Below, piece by piece: positions 8,720 through 17,853 of a stretch of 60,166 nt of DNA (within the stretch, counting starts at the first letter, position 1; each line of letters begins with the position of its first letter). Position numbers and translations under genes: made by a program. The notes beneath the pieces were generated by a model. That model searched no databases and had not been told where the DNA came from. It saw only the letters and a list, made by a program, of their open reading frames with translations. Source of the stretch: Candidatus Tiamatella sp. (GTDB lineage Archaea > Thermoproteota > Thermoprotei_A > Sulfolobales > Acidilobaceae); the NCBI GenBank assembly GCA_015522645.1, contig WALV01000043.1, positions 1-60,166 on the forward strand. Direction: 5' to 3'.

Positions 8720-9295
8720 ATGGAATATATTAAAATTCCGGTTAGCGAGGAAACGCTTTCACTTCTCAATGGTCTGGCTAATAAGAAAGAAGTAAGCGTA
8801 GAAAAAATAGTTACTGACCTGTTCAAGGGAATTGTAAATTATTTGGATGAAATAGAAAGCTATGCCAATGAGAATTCGGTGGGTTATGATACAGCTGTTT
8901 CGGAACTTATGGACTATGGCGTTATACTCTGGGACGAGATAATCTCTATGATCCTTGATGTTCTTCATATAGATAGACAGGTAGTGTTGGATGACCTCAT
9001 GTTCGATCATATTGACTCGACTATTATACTAGTTCTTGCTAGAACCGAGGGAAGCGAGGGATTAATCGATGAGATCACACTGGATTTAAGCTGTGAAGGT
9101 ACCTCACTGTATGCTATTCATTACCTTAGAGAAGGTGATGAGTGGAAGCTTAGTAATTTACCAGAGGGATTTGAACCCGTCTTCAACAGAGACGAAAAAG
9201 CCGTTATCCTAAAAACACGGGGAAAGACTTTGGAAGACCTTCCTACAATAGGAACCCTTGAGAACCTTATGGGAGAGCTTATAGTAAAACACTAA
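8720..9295 (+). CDS. Uncharacterised protein with CopG-like N-terminus
   Basis: 191 aa from ATG 8720, chosen because GAGGG at 8708-8712 is properly spaced; an in-frame TTG at 8705 would add five residues. The first about 45 residues (IKIPVSEETLSLLNGLANKKEVSVEKIV) have the strand-helix-helix pattern of a ribbon-helix-helix DNA-binding domain. The rest is acidic with alternating strands and helices and no recognised motif. The 3' end overlaps the convergent KH-protein gene by 4 nt. It might be a transcription regulator, but only the N-terminal pattern supports this. Confidence 0.6.
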   Translation: MEYIKIPVSEETLSLLNGLANKKEVSVEKIVTDLFKGIVNYLDEIESYANENSVGYDTAVSELMDYGVILWDEIISMILDVLHIDRQVVLDDLMFDHIDSTIILVLARTEGSEGLIDEITLDLSCEGTSLYAIHYLREGDEWKLSNLPEGFEPVFNRDEKAVILKTRGKTLEDLPTIGTLENLMGELIVKH

Positions 9296-9900
9296 AAGGA
9301 ACCCTTAGATTGCTCTCTCCCAGTTTTCCAAAGACCAACCGCTTCCCTCCTCTTTATGCTTCTCATTAAAGTGTCGATACGCCTATAAACCGTGCCGTGT
9401 TGCCTTCCCTCGGCCAGCATTTCAACAGCTCTCTTCGCAGCCATGGCTCTCTCATAACTACCTATTATAGCCACATGATACTTGCCTACGATGATTTTTG
9501 TGCCTGTCATTTCCTCTATTGTCCTTCTAGCTCTACCTTTCTCACCTATTATTCTACCCTTGATTCTTTTCAGAGTACTTTGATTATCCCCTACAAGATT
9601 CTTCAAATCAATAACAAGAAGGACGTTATCATCGTCGAGAAGTGCTAATGCCTCCTCGGGAGTGAACCCCAGCCCAATGGCCTTAACAATATCAGAGGCT
9701 TTCACGACATTTATTGGAGGCACGCTAGGTGTTTCAGGTTCCACGATAACCATAGAATTCTCTGTATCAACAGTTATCAAGGTACCAGTTTTACTCATAA
9801 CCTCGTTCTTGGTTACCCCGTCTTTTCCAATTACCACTGGAATTCTATCGAGTGGTATTTTCACATGAATCCTATTCGATATCCACGAATTACTGGTCAA
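9292..9900 (-). CDS. KH-domain rRNA-processing protein (Pno1/Krr1-like)
   Basis: A 202-aa protein with two KH domains. The first has VIGKDG (residues 23-28); the second has RIIGEKG (116-122) followed by RARRTIEEMTGTKI, the layout of archaeal Dim2/Pno1 proteins. In eukaryotes Pno1 works in small-subunit rRNA maturation next to RIO kinases. Here the RIO1-type kinase gene is immediately upstream and aIF1A precedes it, which supports a role in 30S assembly. The start is TTG at 9900, with GGGGTGA about 7 nt upstream on the minus strand. The C-terminus is Arg/Lys rich. Confidence 0.88.
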   Translation of the reverse strand: MTSNSWISNRIHVKIPLDRIPVVIGKDGVTKNEVMSKTGTLITVDTENSMVIVEPETPSVPPINVVKASDIVKAIGLGFTPEEALALLDDDNVLLVIDLKNLVGDNQSTLKRIKGRIIGEKGRARRTIEEMTGTKIIVGKYHVAIIGSYERAMAAKRAVEMLAEGRQHGTVYRRIDTLMRSIKRREAVGLWKTGREQSKGSF

Positions 9901-9939
9901 ACACGTTCACCCCAACTATGGTGTTTATGCTAAGGTTTA

Positions 9940-10716
9940 TCACATTTTCCCGGAACTAACACATGAAAAAAGCCTATTTCTAATAATATCTCCTTGCAGG
10001 TCCTCATTAAGTATTCTACTAAAAAACTCGAGAATATTATCCAAGTCTCTCTCAAGAAACTCTAACGCCATAGGGTGTTCATATGAAACTGACTGGCTGA
10101 CATCTATAATGTAAACCTTGTTTCTCCAAAACATGATGTTGAACTCAGATAAATCGGCATGGATTAATCTTGTGTCACACACTATTTTCTCCAAGTTCCA
10201 TATTGTTTGATTATAGATCTCTCTAGCTAAAGTAGGATTAGCTTCTAGTTCAGGTGCCAGCTCCTTGACGAGAGGTGCATGTTTACCGTCCTCCCCTATA
10301 AATTCCATAACGATAATATTCCCTTTGAAAGCATAAGGCTGTGGTACACTGACACCTTGTATATGCATTCTACTCAGGTTTCTATATTCCTTTCTGGCCC
10401 ACTCGTAAATGAGCTTCCTATAATCGTTTTTTGGTATTCTCTCGAATCGGGGGTCACCAATAATGTATTTTGAGATCCCTTTTCTGAACTCTGCAGTCGT
10501 AGTTAAGTATATCTTAACTGCTACATCCCTCCCATCAGGAGTCTTCCCCCAGTATATCCTGGACTCTTTCCCGCTACTGACAACGCCATAAAGCTTGTCG
10601 AGAACGTTTTTTCTATAAAGGTGAAACAAATGTTGCTCCGTGGATAGATCGAAAACTTCTTCGACCGTTTCGAGCAAGTCACTATCCTTTAAACGCTTCT
10701 CCCTTTCCCTTCTCAT
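9940..10716 (-). CDS. rio1: RIO1-type serine protein kinase
   Basis: A 258-aa atypical kinase. The RIO1 flexible P-loop appears as SSGKESRIY (47-55), with ATP-anchoring Lys68 in VAVKIY. The catalytic loop is HADLSEFN (186-193, Asp188), and the metal-binding Asp205 lies in IIDVSQSV. No N-terminal winged helix is visible, which favours RIO1 over RIO2. It lies between aIF1A (17 nt gap) and the KH protein (39 nt gap), all on one strand. This matches a conserved archaeal ribosome-biogenesis cluster; the likely target is late 30S assembly. Confidence 0.92.
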   Translation of the reverse strand: MRREREKRLKDSDLLETVEEVFDLSTEQHLFHLYRKNVLDKLYGVVSSGKESRIYWGKTPDGRDVAVKIYLTTTAEFRKGISKYIIGDPRFERIPKNDYRKLIYEWARKEYRNLSRMHIQGVSVPQPYAFKGNIIVMEFIGEDGKHAPLVKELAPELEANPTLAREIYNQTIWNLEKIVCDTRLIHADLSEFNIMFWRNKVYIIDVSQSVSYEHPMALEFLERDLDNILEFFSRILNEDLQGDIIRNRLFSCVSSGKM

Positions 10717-10733
10717 CCAACGGTTTCTACCTA

Positions 10734-11063
10734 TTAGAAGCCCACCTCTTCGAGGAATTCTTCACTGATATACCCGTTGTTTATCAGTTTCTTGATCTCA
10801 TCTCTCCAGTATTTATATACGATGTCAGCCTTATCGCTTTCTTCAGACCATGGAGCTACAAGTAGTACGTCTCCTTCTCTTATCCAGACTCTTCTCCTCA
10901 TCTTACCAGGTATCCTAGCCTTGAAGGTTTTCCCATTAGCACAGAGGACCTCTATGAAGCTCCCTCCTAGTATTTTATGTGCTATGCAAATGATTGTCTC
11001 TTTCTCGTCTGGTAAAGGAGTTTCTCCCTTTCTATTTCTTTGTCTTCCTTTACCTCTTGCCAA
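10734..11063 (-). CDS. eif1A: Translation initiation factor aIF1A
   Basis: A 109-aa protein with the basic N-terminal tail MARGKGRQRNRKGE and an S1/OB fold. Characteristic segments are GGSFIEVLCANGKTFKARIPGKMRRRVWI and GDVLLVAPW. It occupies the 30S A site during initiation. The C-terminal acidic tail (ISEEFLEEVGF) is typical of the family. It lies between nmd3 and rio1 on the same strand, so it is probably part of one translation transcript. Confidence 0.95.
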   Translation of the reverse strand: MARGKGRQRNRKGETPLPDEKETIICIAHKILGGSFIEVLCANGKTFKARIPGKMRRRVWIREGDVLLVAPWSEESDKADIVYKYWRDEIKKLINNGYISEEFLEEVGF

Positions 11064-11088
11064 CTGCTATTCACCTACTTCATTATAT

Positions 11089-12219
11089 CTAGGATATAAT
11101 GTAGAGTACTTTTCCAGTTAAATATGCAATATACTCGTCTCCTTCGCGGAGTTCCTTATCAGCTAGGTTAACTACTCTTTCAGGGGGATATTCTATTGCA
11201 CTAGTATACCCGCTTTCTATGTCTAGGAAGACAATAGTGTGAGGATCCCTAGACAGGAGCATCACTTTTTTGATCTTACTGGACGGTGTATAGCTCTCTA
11301 TCTTATGGGACCAAAATTGATCCGAGTTTAAACTAGATTCTCTGCCTGATTCTAAATCAATTAATCTTATCCTGTTTCCAGTAATGTCTAAAACATAGTT
11401 AGGAGAACCATCTATGCATATTATGTCCCCGTTTCTGACTGACGCTATTCTGAGAGATATGGTTAAATGCCCAAGCCTTCTACCATCGTTTCTTCTACCA
11501 GACAAACTATATGTTTCAATTCGTTTACCTAGAAATCTCCCAGACATCTTTGATGCTATTATTCTTGCTGATGTAGCGTCAGTTACGAGTAGATCAAGAC
11601 CTTCTTTCTTGTCTAAAATATCCACTATTTGCTCTTTTAATTTCAGTGGAAAAGTATCCAAATAGTCGAGAACTAGGTTCTTCTCGAAATCTTCTAGTTT
11701 GCCTCCTATCCCTCTAACCTGCACGAGGGCTTCATGATAGCCTATTTTTCTACGTATGCATCTAGGGCAAAGTGCAGCTGAAACCCTGACTTTAACCATG
11801 TAATCCTTCTCTAAAACGACTCCTTCCAGGCTTTTACCTTCAGCCGTCACCTTGAAATAGTATTCACCATACGTGTTTATAGGGCTCTGCGATTCAAGGT
11901 TTTTGATCGATACATATGATAAGCCTGTTACGGGTTTGATTTTTGACATAAGCACAGTATAAACTGCCTCATAGACTGCTTCTTCCAATGTAGTAGGAGA
12001 CGAGTAGACCCACTGTTTCCCGATTTTATAGGCACCGCAGGAACTACAAATAGTAATGTGAATATAATCCGGAACATGAGCTACCCCATATTTTTCTAAG
12101 AAGCAATCTTTACAAAGATTACCTATAAATGGTAAAACCGGGGATTTCTTCCTCCCACAAACGGGGCAAATCACATCGCTTCTGCTATGCTCAGTACTTA
12201 AATTTGTAGATTTGGACAT
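11089..12219 (-). CDS. NMD3-related ribosome-associated protein
   Basis: An NMD3 family protein. The N-terminus carries zinc-binding pairs: CPVC with CKDC, then CSSC, and later CPRC. The central NMD3 core (EAVYEAVYTVLMSKIKPVTG and following) precedes OB and SH3-like C-terminal parts. Eukaryotic NMD3 is the 60S export adaptor; archaeal forms are thought to act in 50S maturation. I place the start at ATG 12219 (376 aa) because GGTGAT at 12228-12233 is a well-spaced ribosome binding site. An upstream in-frame GTG falls inside that site. It overlaps the end of the DUF424 gene. Confidence 0.88.
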   Translation of the reverse strand: MSKSTNLSTEHSRSDVICPVCGRKKSPVLPFIGNLCKDCFLEKYGVAHVPDYIHITICSSCGAYKIGKQWVYSSPTTLEEAVYEAVYTVLMSKIKPVTGLSYVSIKNLESQSPINTYGEYYFKVTAEGKSLEGVVLEKDYMVKVRVSAALCPRCIRRKIGYHEALVQVRGIGGKLEDFEKNLVLDYLDTFPLKLKEQIVDILDKKEGLDLLVTDATSARIIASKMSGRFLGKRIETYSLSGRRNDGRRLGHLTISLRIASVRNGDIICIDGSPNYVLDITGNRIRLIDLESGRESSLNSDQFWSHKIESYTPSSKIKKVMLLSRDPHTIVFLDIESGYTSAIEYPPERVVNLADKELREGDEYIAYLTGKVLYIIS

Positions 12220-12523
12220 GTGGAATATCACCTACTCGTAAGATAGAGTCTTCTGTCACTAACCCTAGCTCTTTAGCTAAATCCACGGAATGCTTCCCAA
12301 CTAAGATTATCATATCGTGAAGAAGCATTAGACTTGCCACTTGATTCTTATCCCCCACCTCTCCCTGGTAGAGCTCTTTGTTCACCTCTATGGTAAGTCC
12401 GTTACTAACGATTTTCCTCCCTAATAGACCGTAATCAGCTACTGCTAACATTGGCGGGTGGCCAGATATTTTATGGATCTTATAATGAAAGAGTTGTTGC
12501 TCTTTCAATGGAATCGTCCTCAA
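12191..12523 (-). CDS. DUF424 family protein
   Basis: About 110 aa. The order of segments (a his-gly start, ADYGLLGRKI, IEVNKELYQGE, HDMIILVGKHSVDLAKELGLV, ILRVGDIPHVQ) matches the archaeal DUF424 family, small proteins of unknown role commonly encoded beside aIF2 beta or nmd3. Here it lies between exactly those two genes. Its stop lies 29 nt inside nmd3, implying translational coupling. The exact start is uncertain. Confidence 0.8.
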   Translation of the reverse strand: MRTIPLKEQQLFHYKIHKISGHPPMLAVADYGLLGRKIVSNGLTIEVNKELYQGEVGDKNQVASLMLLHDMIILVGKHSVDLAKELGLVTEDSILRVGDIPHVQIYKFKY

Positions 12524-12545
12524 AGAGTATTAGCTTAGAACAGGG

Positions 12546-12971
12546 TTAGATAGGCTTGACAGGTTGTTCGGCTCCGCATGCTTCGCATACAAGAACCCAT
12601 GCCTTCCCCCTTTTAACGAGAACGGTGTCAGGCCTGCCGCATGTAGGACATATAACATACGATTGAACGAATTTCTCTAAAAGCAAGTTCAAGCTTTTAC
12701 TTGAGACTTTAATGTTTACTTTAAGTATACCGCTTTCCGGGTCATAATTACCTGCAGTGGCTAATTCCTTTAGAAAGTACCTTGCTAGTATATCCGGGTT
12801 CCTCCTGAGCCTGTCTGCTATTTCCCTAAAGTTCCGAATTATTGTCTGGCTACCAATGTGAATAACCTCTACCTTAGGCATCTCGAATCTTTCATGCCCA
12901 TGCTTCTTTGACGGCACCTTCGAATAAAGCCTCTCCAACAGTTTATTGTAGTCACCTGTAATTTCTCCCAC
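12546..12971 (-). CDS. eif2B: Translation initiation factor aIF2 subunit beta
   Basis: A 141-aa protein with the aIF2 beta/eIF5 fold. The core segment is VIHIGSQTIIRNFREIADRLRRNPDILARYFLKELATAG. A C4 zinc ribbon (C108, C111, C129, C132) ends the protein. It is part of the aIF2 heterotrimer that delivers initiator tRNA; the alpha subunit is encoded at 45.0 kb. It is the first gene of a minus-strand run with DUF424, nmd3, aIF1A, rio1 and the KH protein, all closely spaced. Confidence 0.95.
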   Translation of the reverse strand: MGEITGDYNKLLERLYSKVPSKKHGHERFEMPKVEVIHIGSQTIIRNFREIADRLRRNPDILARYFLKELATAGNYDPESGILKVNIKVSSKSLNLLLEKFVQSYVICPTCGRPDTVLVKRGKAWVLVCEACGAEQPVKPI

Positions 12972-13045
12972 TTAACTCACCATTATACAACGTATTATTA
13001 GTAGAGGCTTAATAACTGCTAACTGAGAGATGTGTGAATCGATGT

Positions 13046-14344
13046 ATGATGAAAGTGTATATAGAGACGTATGGATGTGCACTGAATGTTCATGATACTG
13101 TTGTAATGGAAAGCTATATAGACCTGAACGGTCATACATTGGTTTCCAATATCGAAGACGCAGATGCCATTATAGTGAACACATGTGCTGTTAGGCTTGA
13201 TACTGAAAGAAGGATGGAGAAGAGATTAAGAGAACTATTCAATAAATACCCGGATAAAAAACTTGTCGTTGCAGGATGCCTAGCTAAGGCACGCCCATAT
13301 CTAGTCCATAAAGTAGCACCTAATGCAAGCATGTTATCCCCTCAAAGCATACATAAAATATCCATGGTTCTGGAAAGCCCTAGGAAAATCATATTATTGG
13401 ACGGTAGCAAGGAACGGGGAAGTTTACCTGCTATAACCAATAGTAAGACTATAGCGACAATAGCGGTGAGTGAGGGTTGCCTATCTAATTGCAGCTTCTG
13501 TATAACAAAAATCGCTAGGAGAAAGGTTTCAAGTTACCCAGTCAGTATCGTCGTTGAAACAATCAAGAAGCTGGTAGAGAAGGGTGTGAAGGAAATTAGG
13601 CTGACAGCACAAGATATGGGCGTTTATGGGTATGATATAATTGGGAAGAAAATGTTACCCGAACTTATAAACTCGATTATCAAGCGGGTTGAAGGAGAGT
13701 ATTATTTAAGAATTGGTATGATGTCCCCCCAGCACCTCTCTGAAATGCTTGACGATATTATACCTCTTTACAAAGACCAGCACTTGTTCAAGTTCTTCCA
13801 CATCCCAGTTCAATCGGGCAGCGACAAAGTTCTGAGACTCATGAACAGGGAATACAGTATTGATGAATATGTGAGCCTAGTTAAGGAGATCAGACGAAAG
13901 CTTCCTGAATCTTATATTGCTACAGACATAATCGTAGGTCATCCTGGGGAGGGTTCGGAAGATTTCCTACAAACTATCGAGCTAGTTAAACTATTAGAGT
14001 TCGATAAAGTTCATATAGCCCGTTATACTTACAGGCCGAGGACGCTTGCGGGCAAGCTAACACAAGTACCTGAAGCTGAGAAAAAGAGAAGGAGTAGTAT
14101 ATTGGCAAGTATAGTTGAGAACATTGGTCTTAAGAAAAACTCGGAATTCCTGGGGAAAACTATAGAAGCCATAATACTGGATGAAGGATTCAAACGCCAA
14201 TCATTGATAGCGAGAGCCAGTAATTACAGGCCTGTAGTGATTTCTAAAGAATACAACCGTTTGCTAGGTAAGAGGGCTCCTATCTTAATAACGGATTACA
14301 CGTTCTTCGATCTGAGAGGTGTGCCTATTGATGATACCTGTTAA
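13046..14344 (+). CDS. tRNA t6A37 methylthiotransferase (archaeal CDKAL1/MtaB type)
   Basis: A radical SAM methylthiotransferase of about 432 aa. The N-terminal UPF0004 domain has three cluster cysteines, in YGCALN, VNTCAVR and AGCLAK. The radical SAM motif CLSNCSFC provides the second 4Fe-4S cluster. A C-terminal TRAM-like domain follows (KTIEAIILDEG onward). Archaeal members convert t6A37 to ms2t6A37 in ANN-decoding tRNAs. The start is ambiguous: ATG at 13046 or 13049 fits family N-termini (MKVYIETYGC), while a GTG at 13034 is in frame. The end overlaps the next gene. Confidence 0.9.
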   Translation: MMKVYIETYGCALNVHDTVVMESYIDLNGHTLVSNIEDADAIIVNTCAVRLDTERRMEKRLRELFNKYPDKKLVVAGCLAKARPYLVHKVAPNASMLSPQSIHKISMVLESPRKIILLDGSKERGSLPAITNSKTIATIAVSEGCLSNCSFCITKIARRKVSSYPVSIVVETIKKLVEKGVKEIRLTAQDMGVYGYDIIGKKMLPELINSIIKRVEGEYYLRIGMMSPQHLSEMLDDIIPLYKDQHLFKFFHIPVQSGSDKVLRLMNREYSIDEYVSLVKEIRRKLPESYIATDIIVGHPGEGSEDFLQTIELVKLLEFDKVHIARYTYRPRTLAGKLTQVPEAEKKRRSSILASIVENIGLKKNSEFLGKTIEAIILDEGFKRQSLIARASNYRPVVISKEYNRLLGKRAPILITDYTFFDLRGVPIDDTC

Positions 14345-15233
14345 CCCACTATACTGTTCCGGCCTCTTTATCGAGCCATTAATTCATCCGAAACCGGGAG
14401 GCGTAACCCGGGTTGTTAGCCATTCCGATAAGTCGATCTACAACTTTATAGTGAATAATCTCTTATTCTGTAAGTCGATACTAGAGCAACCTATAATTGA
14501 TAGAAGAGACTGTATAATAGGAGAAGCATTCAGAAATATTGTAGCCAACCTAAGGAAATATAGGCTGGAAATAAATACTTCCATGGGATCATGGCTTTTA
14601 CACGTTCCAATAATATTATCCGCCGAAATCCTTGGAAAGAGTGATGTATCCAGTGTCAAGTCGCTAGTTGACGTATCCAGTCAGCTAGTGAAATCAGCTG
14701 ATTCTTGTGATGCAAAAGGATATTTCGAGCTCCTGAGATATTACTCTCCAAGTCACTTGGGGAAACTACGAAAGGGGGGAGTGGATGTAAATGATTATAA
14801 TAAGGAGAATCTACCTAGCTTTTATGATGTAATCAGGAGAGCCAGTCAAACTGATATCGTTCATAGAGAGATTATTCGCGGATACCCAGCTAGTTTGGAG
14901 GCGTCTAACTCTATTAATAACTATGTTAGAAAAGGGTTCAATTTCGAGGAATCCGTATTCCAGACTATTTTGTATTTAATGTCAAAACATATTGATACGT
15001 TGATTGCTAGGAAGTATGGAATTACTGTTGCGAAAAAGGTTCTAAGAATGTCGAAACTAGTTTTTGAGGGTGACTTGGAATATAGTGTAATGGACTCTTT
15101 TATGAAGTCAAACAAACTTAATCCAGGTAGCATTTTAGACATAGTGTCAATGGGTATAACCTTCTATTTTACTAGCAATCTTGGCTCAGATTTTGATGAA
15201 AAAGCTATGATAGATCTAATCCAGGGAAGATAA
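14331..15233 (+). CDS. CitG-like triphosphoribosyl-dephospho-CoA synthase family protein
   Basis: About 300 aa. HPKPGGVTR near the N-terminus, GYPASLEASNSI, and a C-terminal HIDTLIARKYGITVAKKV match the all-helical CitG/MdcB family. Bacterial members make the prosthetic group of citrate or malonate lyase, but no lyase gene is in this window, so the archaeal substrate is unknown. ATG 14331 is preferred: GAGAGGTG at 14314-14321 is a good ribosome binding site, and a GTG at 14319 lies inside it. It overlaps the methylthiotransferase gene by 14 nt, implying coupling. Confidence 0.78.
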   Translation: MIPVNPLYCSGLFIEPLIHPKPGGVTRVVSHSDKSIYNFIVNNLLFCKSILEQPIIDRRDCIIGEAFRNIVANLRKYRLEINTSMGSWLLHVPIILSAEILGKSDVSSVKSLVDVSSQLVKSADSCDAKGYFELLRYYSPSHLGKLRKGGVDVNDYNKENLPSFYDVIRRASQTDIVHREIIRGYPASLEASNSINNYVRKGFNFEESVFQTILYLMSKHIDTLIARKYGITVAKKVLRMSKLVFEGDLEYSVMDSFMKSNKLNPGSILDIVSMGITFYFTSNLGSDFDEKAMIDLIQGR

Positions 15234-15400
15234 ACTCGTTATTAACGCTCTATCCGACTGAGCCTGATTTTCCTTTATCCTGTATTATTCAATTGAAAAA
15301 GAGCGAGTATCTTGAAAAATATTATAATTATTGGTTCTCGATAAGTTCATGGGATTATACAGGGGTTCTAATCGTTTTTGAATAATAAAGGAATGTTAAT

Positions 15401-15422
15401 ATTACTACTTATTAGTGGTAAT
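15401..15422. repeat. Imperfect palindrome upstream of atpK
   Basis: ATTACTACT (15401-15409) faces AGTGGTAAT (15414-15422) across a 4-nt spacer, with one mismatch that would be a G-U pair in RNA. It lies in the AT-rich 280-nt gap 15234-15513, about 50 nt upstream of the probable TATA box of atpK. Apart from this and the atpK promoter I see nothing in the gap. Confidence 0.3.
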
Positions 15423-15454
15423 CGTCAAGTATGCCGATATGTTCACCGTTTACA

Positions 15455-15507
15455 CATAAATAATGCGGGAATTTAGTCTTAAAATATGATGCATACATAG
15501 AGGTGTA
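15455..15507 (+). promoter_or_regulatory. Promoter and ribosome binding site of atpK
   Basis: CATAAATAA (15455-15463) is a candidate TATA box. Initiation about 25 nt downstream would give a leader of roughly 25 nt, carrying GAGGTG a few nt before the ATG at 15514. Confidence 0.4.
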
Positions 15508-15513
15508 CGTGTT

Positions 15514-15840
15514 ATGAACCTGAAGAAAATACTATTCTTAGGGTTGATTACTGTATTTGCATTAGTACTAGCTATTGAGACTGCCCCGACGTTTGCTGCT
15601 GGAACACAGCAAGCAGCCCAGACCATGGGTATATCGAACTATAAGATGTTGGGTGCAGGCCTGGCTGTCGGGTTAGCTGGTGTAGGAGGAGGAATCGCGG
15701 TTGGTATCGCTGGAGCTAGTGCAATTAGTGCTGTTGCCGAGAAACCAGAAATGAGTGGTTATGCCCTTCTTATAGTAGCACTCGGAGAAGGTATAGCTAT
15801 ATACGGATTCGTCATCTCACTATTGATCATGTTCACATAA
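15514..15840 (+). CDS. atpK: A-type ATP synthase subunit K (proteolipid)
   Basis: 108 aa. A signal-peptide-like start (KKILFLGLITVFALVLA, then a TFAAG-type cleavage region) precedes the two-helix c-subunit hairpin. The first hairpin helix is Gly-rich (AGLAVGLAGVGGGIAVGIAG), the loop is SAVAEKPEM and the second helix contains the ion-binding Glu92 in ALGEGIAIYGF. The rotor ring of these subunits moves ions through the membrane part of the A1Ao synthase. It stands alone: no other ATP synthase subunit is in the window. Confidence 0.93.
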   Translation: MNLKKILFLGLITVFALVLAIETAPTFAAGTQQAAQTMGISNYKMLGAGLAVGLAGVGGGIAVGIAGASAISAVAEKPEMSGYALLIVALGEGIAIYGFVISLLIMFT

Positions 15841-15936
15841 CCTTTCTTCTACCTTTATACCCTACCTACATATTTTCTTCTAAAAAGTTACTAGTAAATT
15901 TGGAATCGAGAGAATTCAATATAAGAGTATAGAGAA

Positions 15937-16224
15937 TTATATGGAAAGACCCTTCCTTTTTCTTTCCTGTTCTGGTCTTATTTTTACTAAACCCATGTGG
16001 ACAGCACAGCTTATACAATAGCACTTGGTTACTGGATACCTAGTTATTATAGCCCCTTTTTTCTCGAGCTCCCTAGCAAGTTGGGGGTCAACTGGGCTAT
16101 ACATTCTTGTTACACATACTGCCTTATCTTTGGGAACCATTCTTCCACAGTTATCGCATTGAACTCTTTCTACATATCCTTTGGATCCCTTTCTTCGTCC
16201 TCTGCTTTCCCTCTTTTTAGGCAT
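15937..16224 (-). CDS. rps26e: Ribosomal protein eS26
   Basis: 95 aa. The protein begins MPKKRESRGRRKGSKGYVERVQCDNCGRMVPKDKA and carries a second cysteine pair, CYCISC, forming the zinc site. The signature and length match S26e, a small-subunit protein found in eukaryotes and Crenarchaeota but not in Euryarchaeota, which supports the lineage call. The C-terminus is basic (RPEQERKRKG). It lies 52 nt after proS on the same strand, so co-transcription is likely. Confidence 0.95.
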   Translation of the reverse strand: MPKKRESRGRRKGSKGYVERVQCDNCGRMVPKDKAVCVTRMYSPVDPQLARELEKKGAIITRYPVTKCYCISCAVHMGLVKIRPEQERKRKGLSI

Positions 16225-16276
16225 CTCCTTAATACCCCCTTATCTCACTAACTGATAAGCCAAGCACTTCGTCGTA

Positions 16277-17728
16277 TTAATATGTTTTAGCTATTCTTAA
16301 CCAATGTTTTGCCTCTTTGCCACAAATCGGACACTTTTCATTAACCGGTCTATCGTCTTCTGGGTATGGAGTCCCCAATGCTTTTGCATCAATATACTCC
16401 ATCATTTCATATGCACACTTCTCGTCGCCACACCATGGAACCTCTACTATACCTCGTTTAGACTCTATGTATTCCTTCGCTTCTCTAAGGGAGCTTGTTC
16501 GCTTAATGTTTTCCCTTAGGAATCTCCATGCTCTATTTGAGAGGTTTTCCATAATACTATCCATTGTTTCTCTGACCTTCTCAGACAATTTGTGTAAACT
16601 AACTGTTGTTTTAGTCCCTGTGTCCCTTCTAGATACAATTATTGTATTATTGCTTAGCTCCTTTTCTCCTATTTCAAGTCTTATCGGAACCCCCTTGGTC
16701 TCCCAATAATAGAATTTTGCACCTGGCCTTAATTCTCCCCTGTCATCTATTCGCACTCTTAAGCCTTCATTAGATAGTATTGACTCTATCTTTCTTGAAT
16801 ACTCAAGTATTGTCTTGAATTCAACGCTTTTACCTGGAATAGGAACTATTACTACTTGAATGGGGGCTACATTTACAGGTAAGACTGCTCCTATATCATC
16901 GCCATGTATAGCAATGGCAGATGCGACCACTCTATCGCTTAGCCCATAGCTAGTTTGCCAGGGATAGTCGAGAGACTCGTCCTCTAACTGTATTTTGAAA
17001 TCGAATGTTTTAGGAAAATTCTGACCTAGATTATGAGCAGTAGCGATCTGGAGAATCCGTCCATCTGGGAATATGGTGTCAAACGCTATTGTATATAATG
17101 CACCTGCGAATTTATCCCACTCCGGCCTCTTCGATATAATGTAAGGTATCCCTAGTTCATCGAATATTTTCTTGTAAATACTAATAGCTTCTTGCACCTG
17201 TCTATCTGCATCCTCCTTAGATACGTGGACCGTATGAGCCTCCTTGAAAGTCGTGACTTCCCTCAATCTTATCATTGGCCGAGTTGACTTGGTTTCATAA
17301 CGGAATATACTGACTATTTGATAATATTTTTTCGGTAACTGTTTGTAGCTCTTTATCCATAGGCTTTCCATATATGTTATACTTGTCTCACTCGTCGGTC
17401 TTAAAGCTAATTTTACGTCAAGAGGATCCAAACCCCCGTGAGTAACCCAGTATACCTCGTCTTCAAAGCCTCGGATGTGCTCTTTCTCCCTTCGTAATAG
17501 AGTTTCAGGTATAAGAAGAGGGAACAATACTTCTTCATGACCAGTCCCGTCTAGTTCTTTCCTTACGAGCTCAATTATCCTCCTCCTTAACTGGAACCCA
17601 TAAGGCATCCATATTCCCATTCCCTTTATAGGATAACGCCCATAGTCGTAAAACTCTCCGTTTTCCAAAACATCGTCAAACCATTTCGAAAACTCTTCTC
17701 GCCATTTATTCCTGACTACATTACTCAT
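16277..17728 (-). CDS. proS: Prolyl-tRNA synthetase (archaeal/eukaryotic type)
   Basis: A 483-aa class IIa synthetase. [15 protein letters not shown] and [27 protein letters not shown] cover the ATP and proline site with motif 2. The anticodon-binding domain follows from [13 protein letters not shown]. The C-terminus has a zinc-like cluster (CGDEKC and CPIC) and ends with the typical KTY. There is no editing insertion domain, as expected for the archaeal type. The ATG at 17728 is accepted. Confidence 0.94.
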   Translation of the reverse strand: MSNVVRNKWREEFSKWFDDVLENGEFYDYGRYPIKGMGIWMPYGFQLRRRIIELVRKELDGTGHEEVLFPLLIPETLLRREKEHIRGFEDEVYWVTHGGLDPLDVKLALRPTSETSITYMESLWIKSYKQLPKKYYQIVSIFRYETKSTRPMIRLREVTTFKEAHTVHVSKEDADRQVQEAISIYKKIFDELGIPYIISKRPEWDKFAGALYTIAFDTIFPDGRILQIATAHNLGQNFPKTFDFKIQLEDESLDYPWQTSYGLSDRVVASAIAIHGDDIGAVLPVNVAPIQVVIVPIPGKSVEFKTILEYSRKIESILSNEGLRVRIDDRGELRPGAKFYYWETKGVPIRLEIGEKELSNNTIIVSRRDTGTKTTVSLHKLSEKVRETMDSIMENLSNRAWRFLRENIKRTSSLREAKEYIESKRGIVEVPWCGDEKCAYEMMEYIDAKALGTPYPEDDRPVNEKCPICGKEAKHWLRIAKTY

Positions 17729-17853
17729 ATTTTCCCCCCGTCTAGTTAATGCAGTGTAGAATGCTTTTTTAACATTAGTTTCTGATGAAAAATCTAGTGT
17801 GGTGAAAAGGTTTTCACACCAACATAATTAACGGCTGTAGGGATATCTTTATA

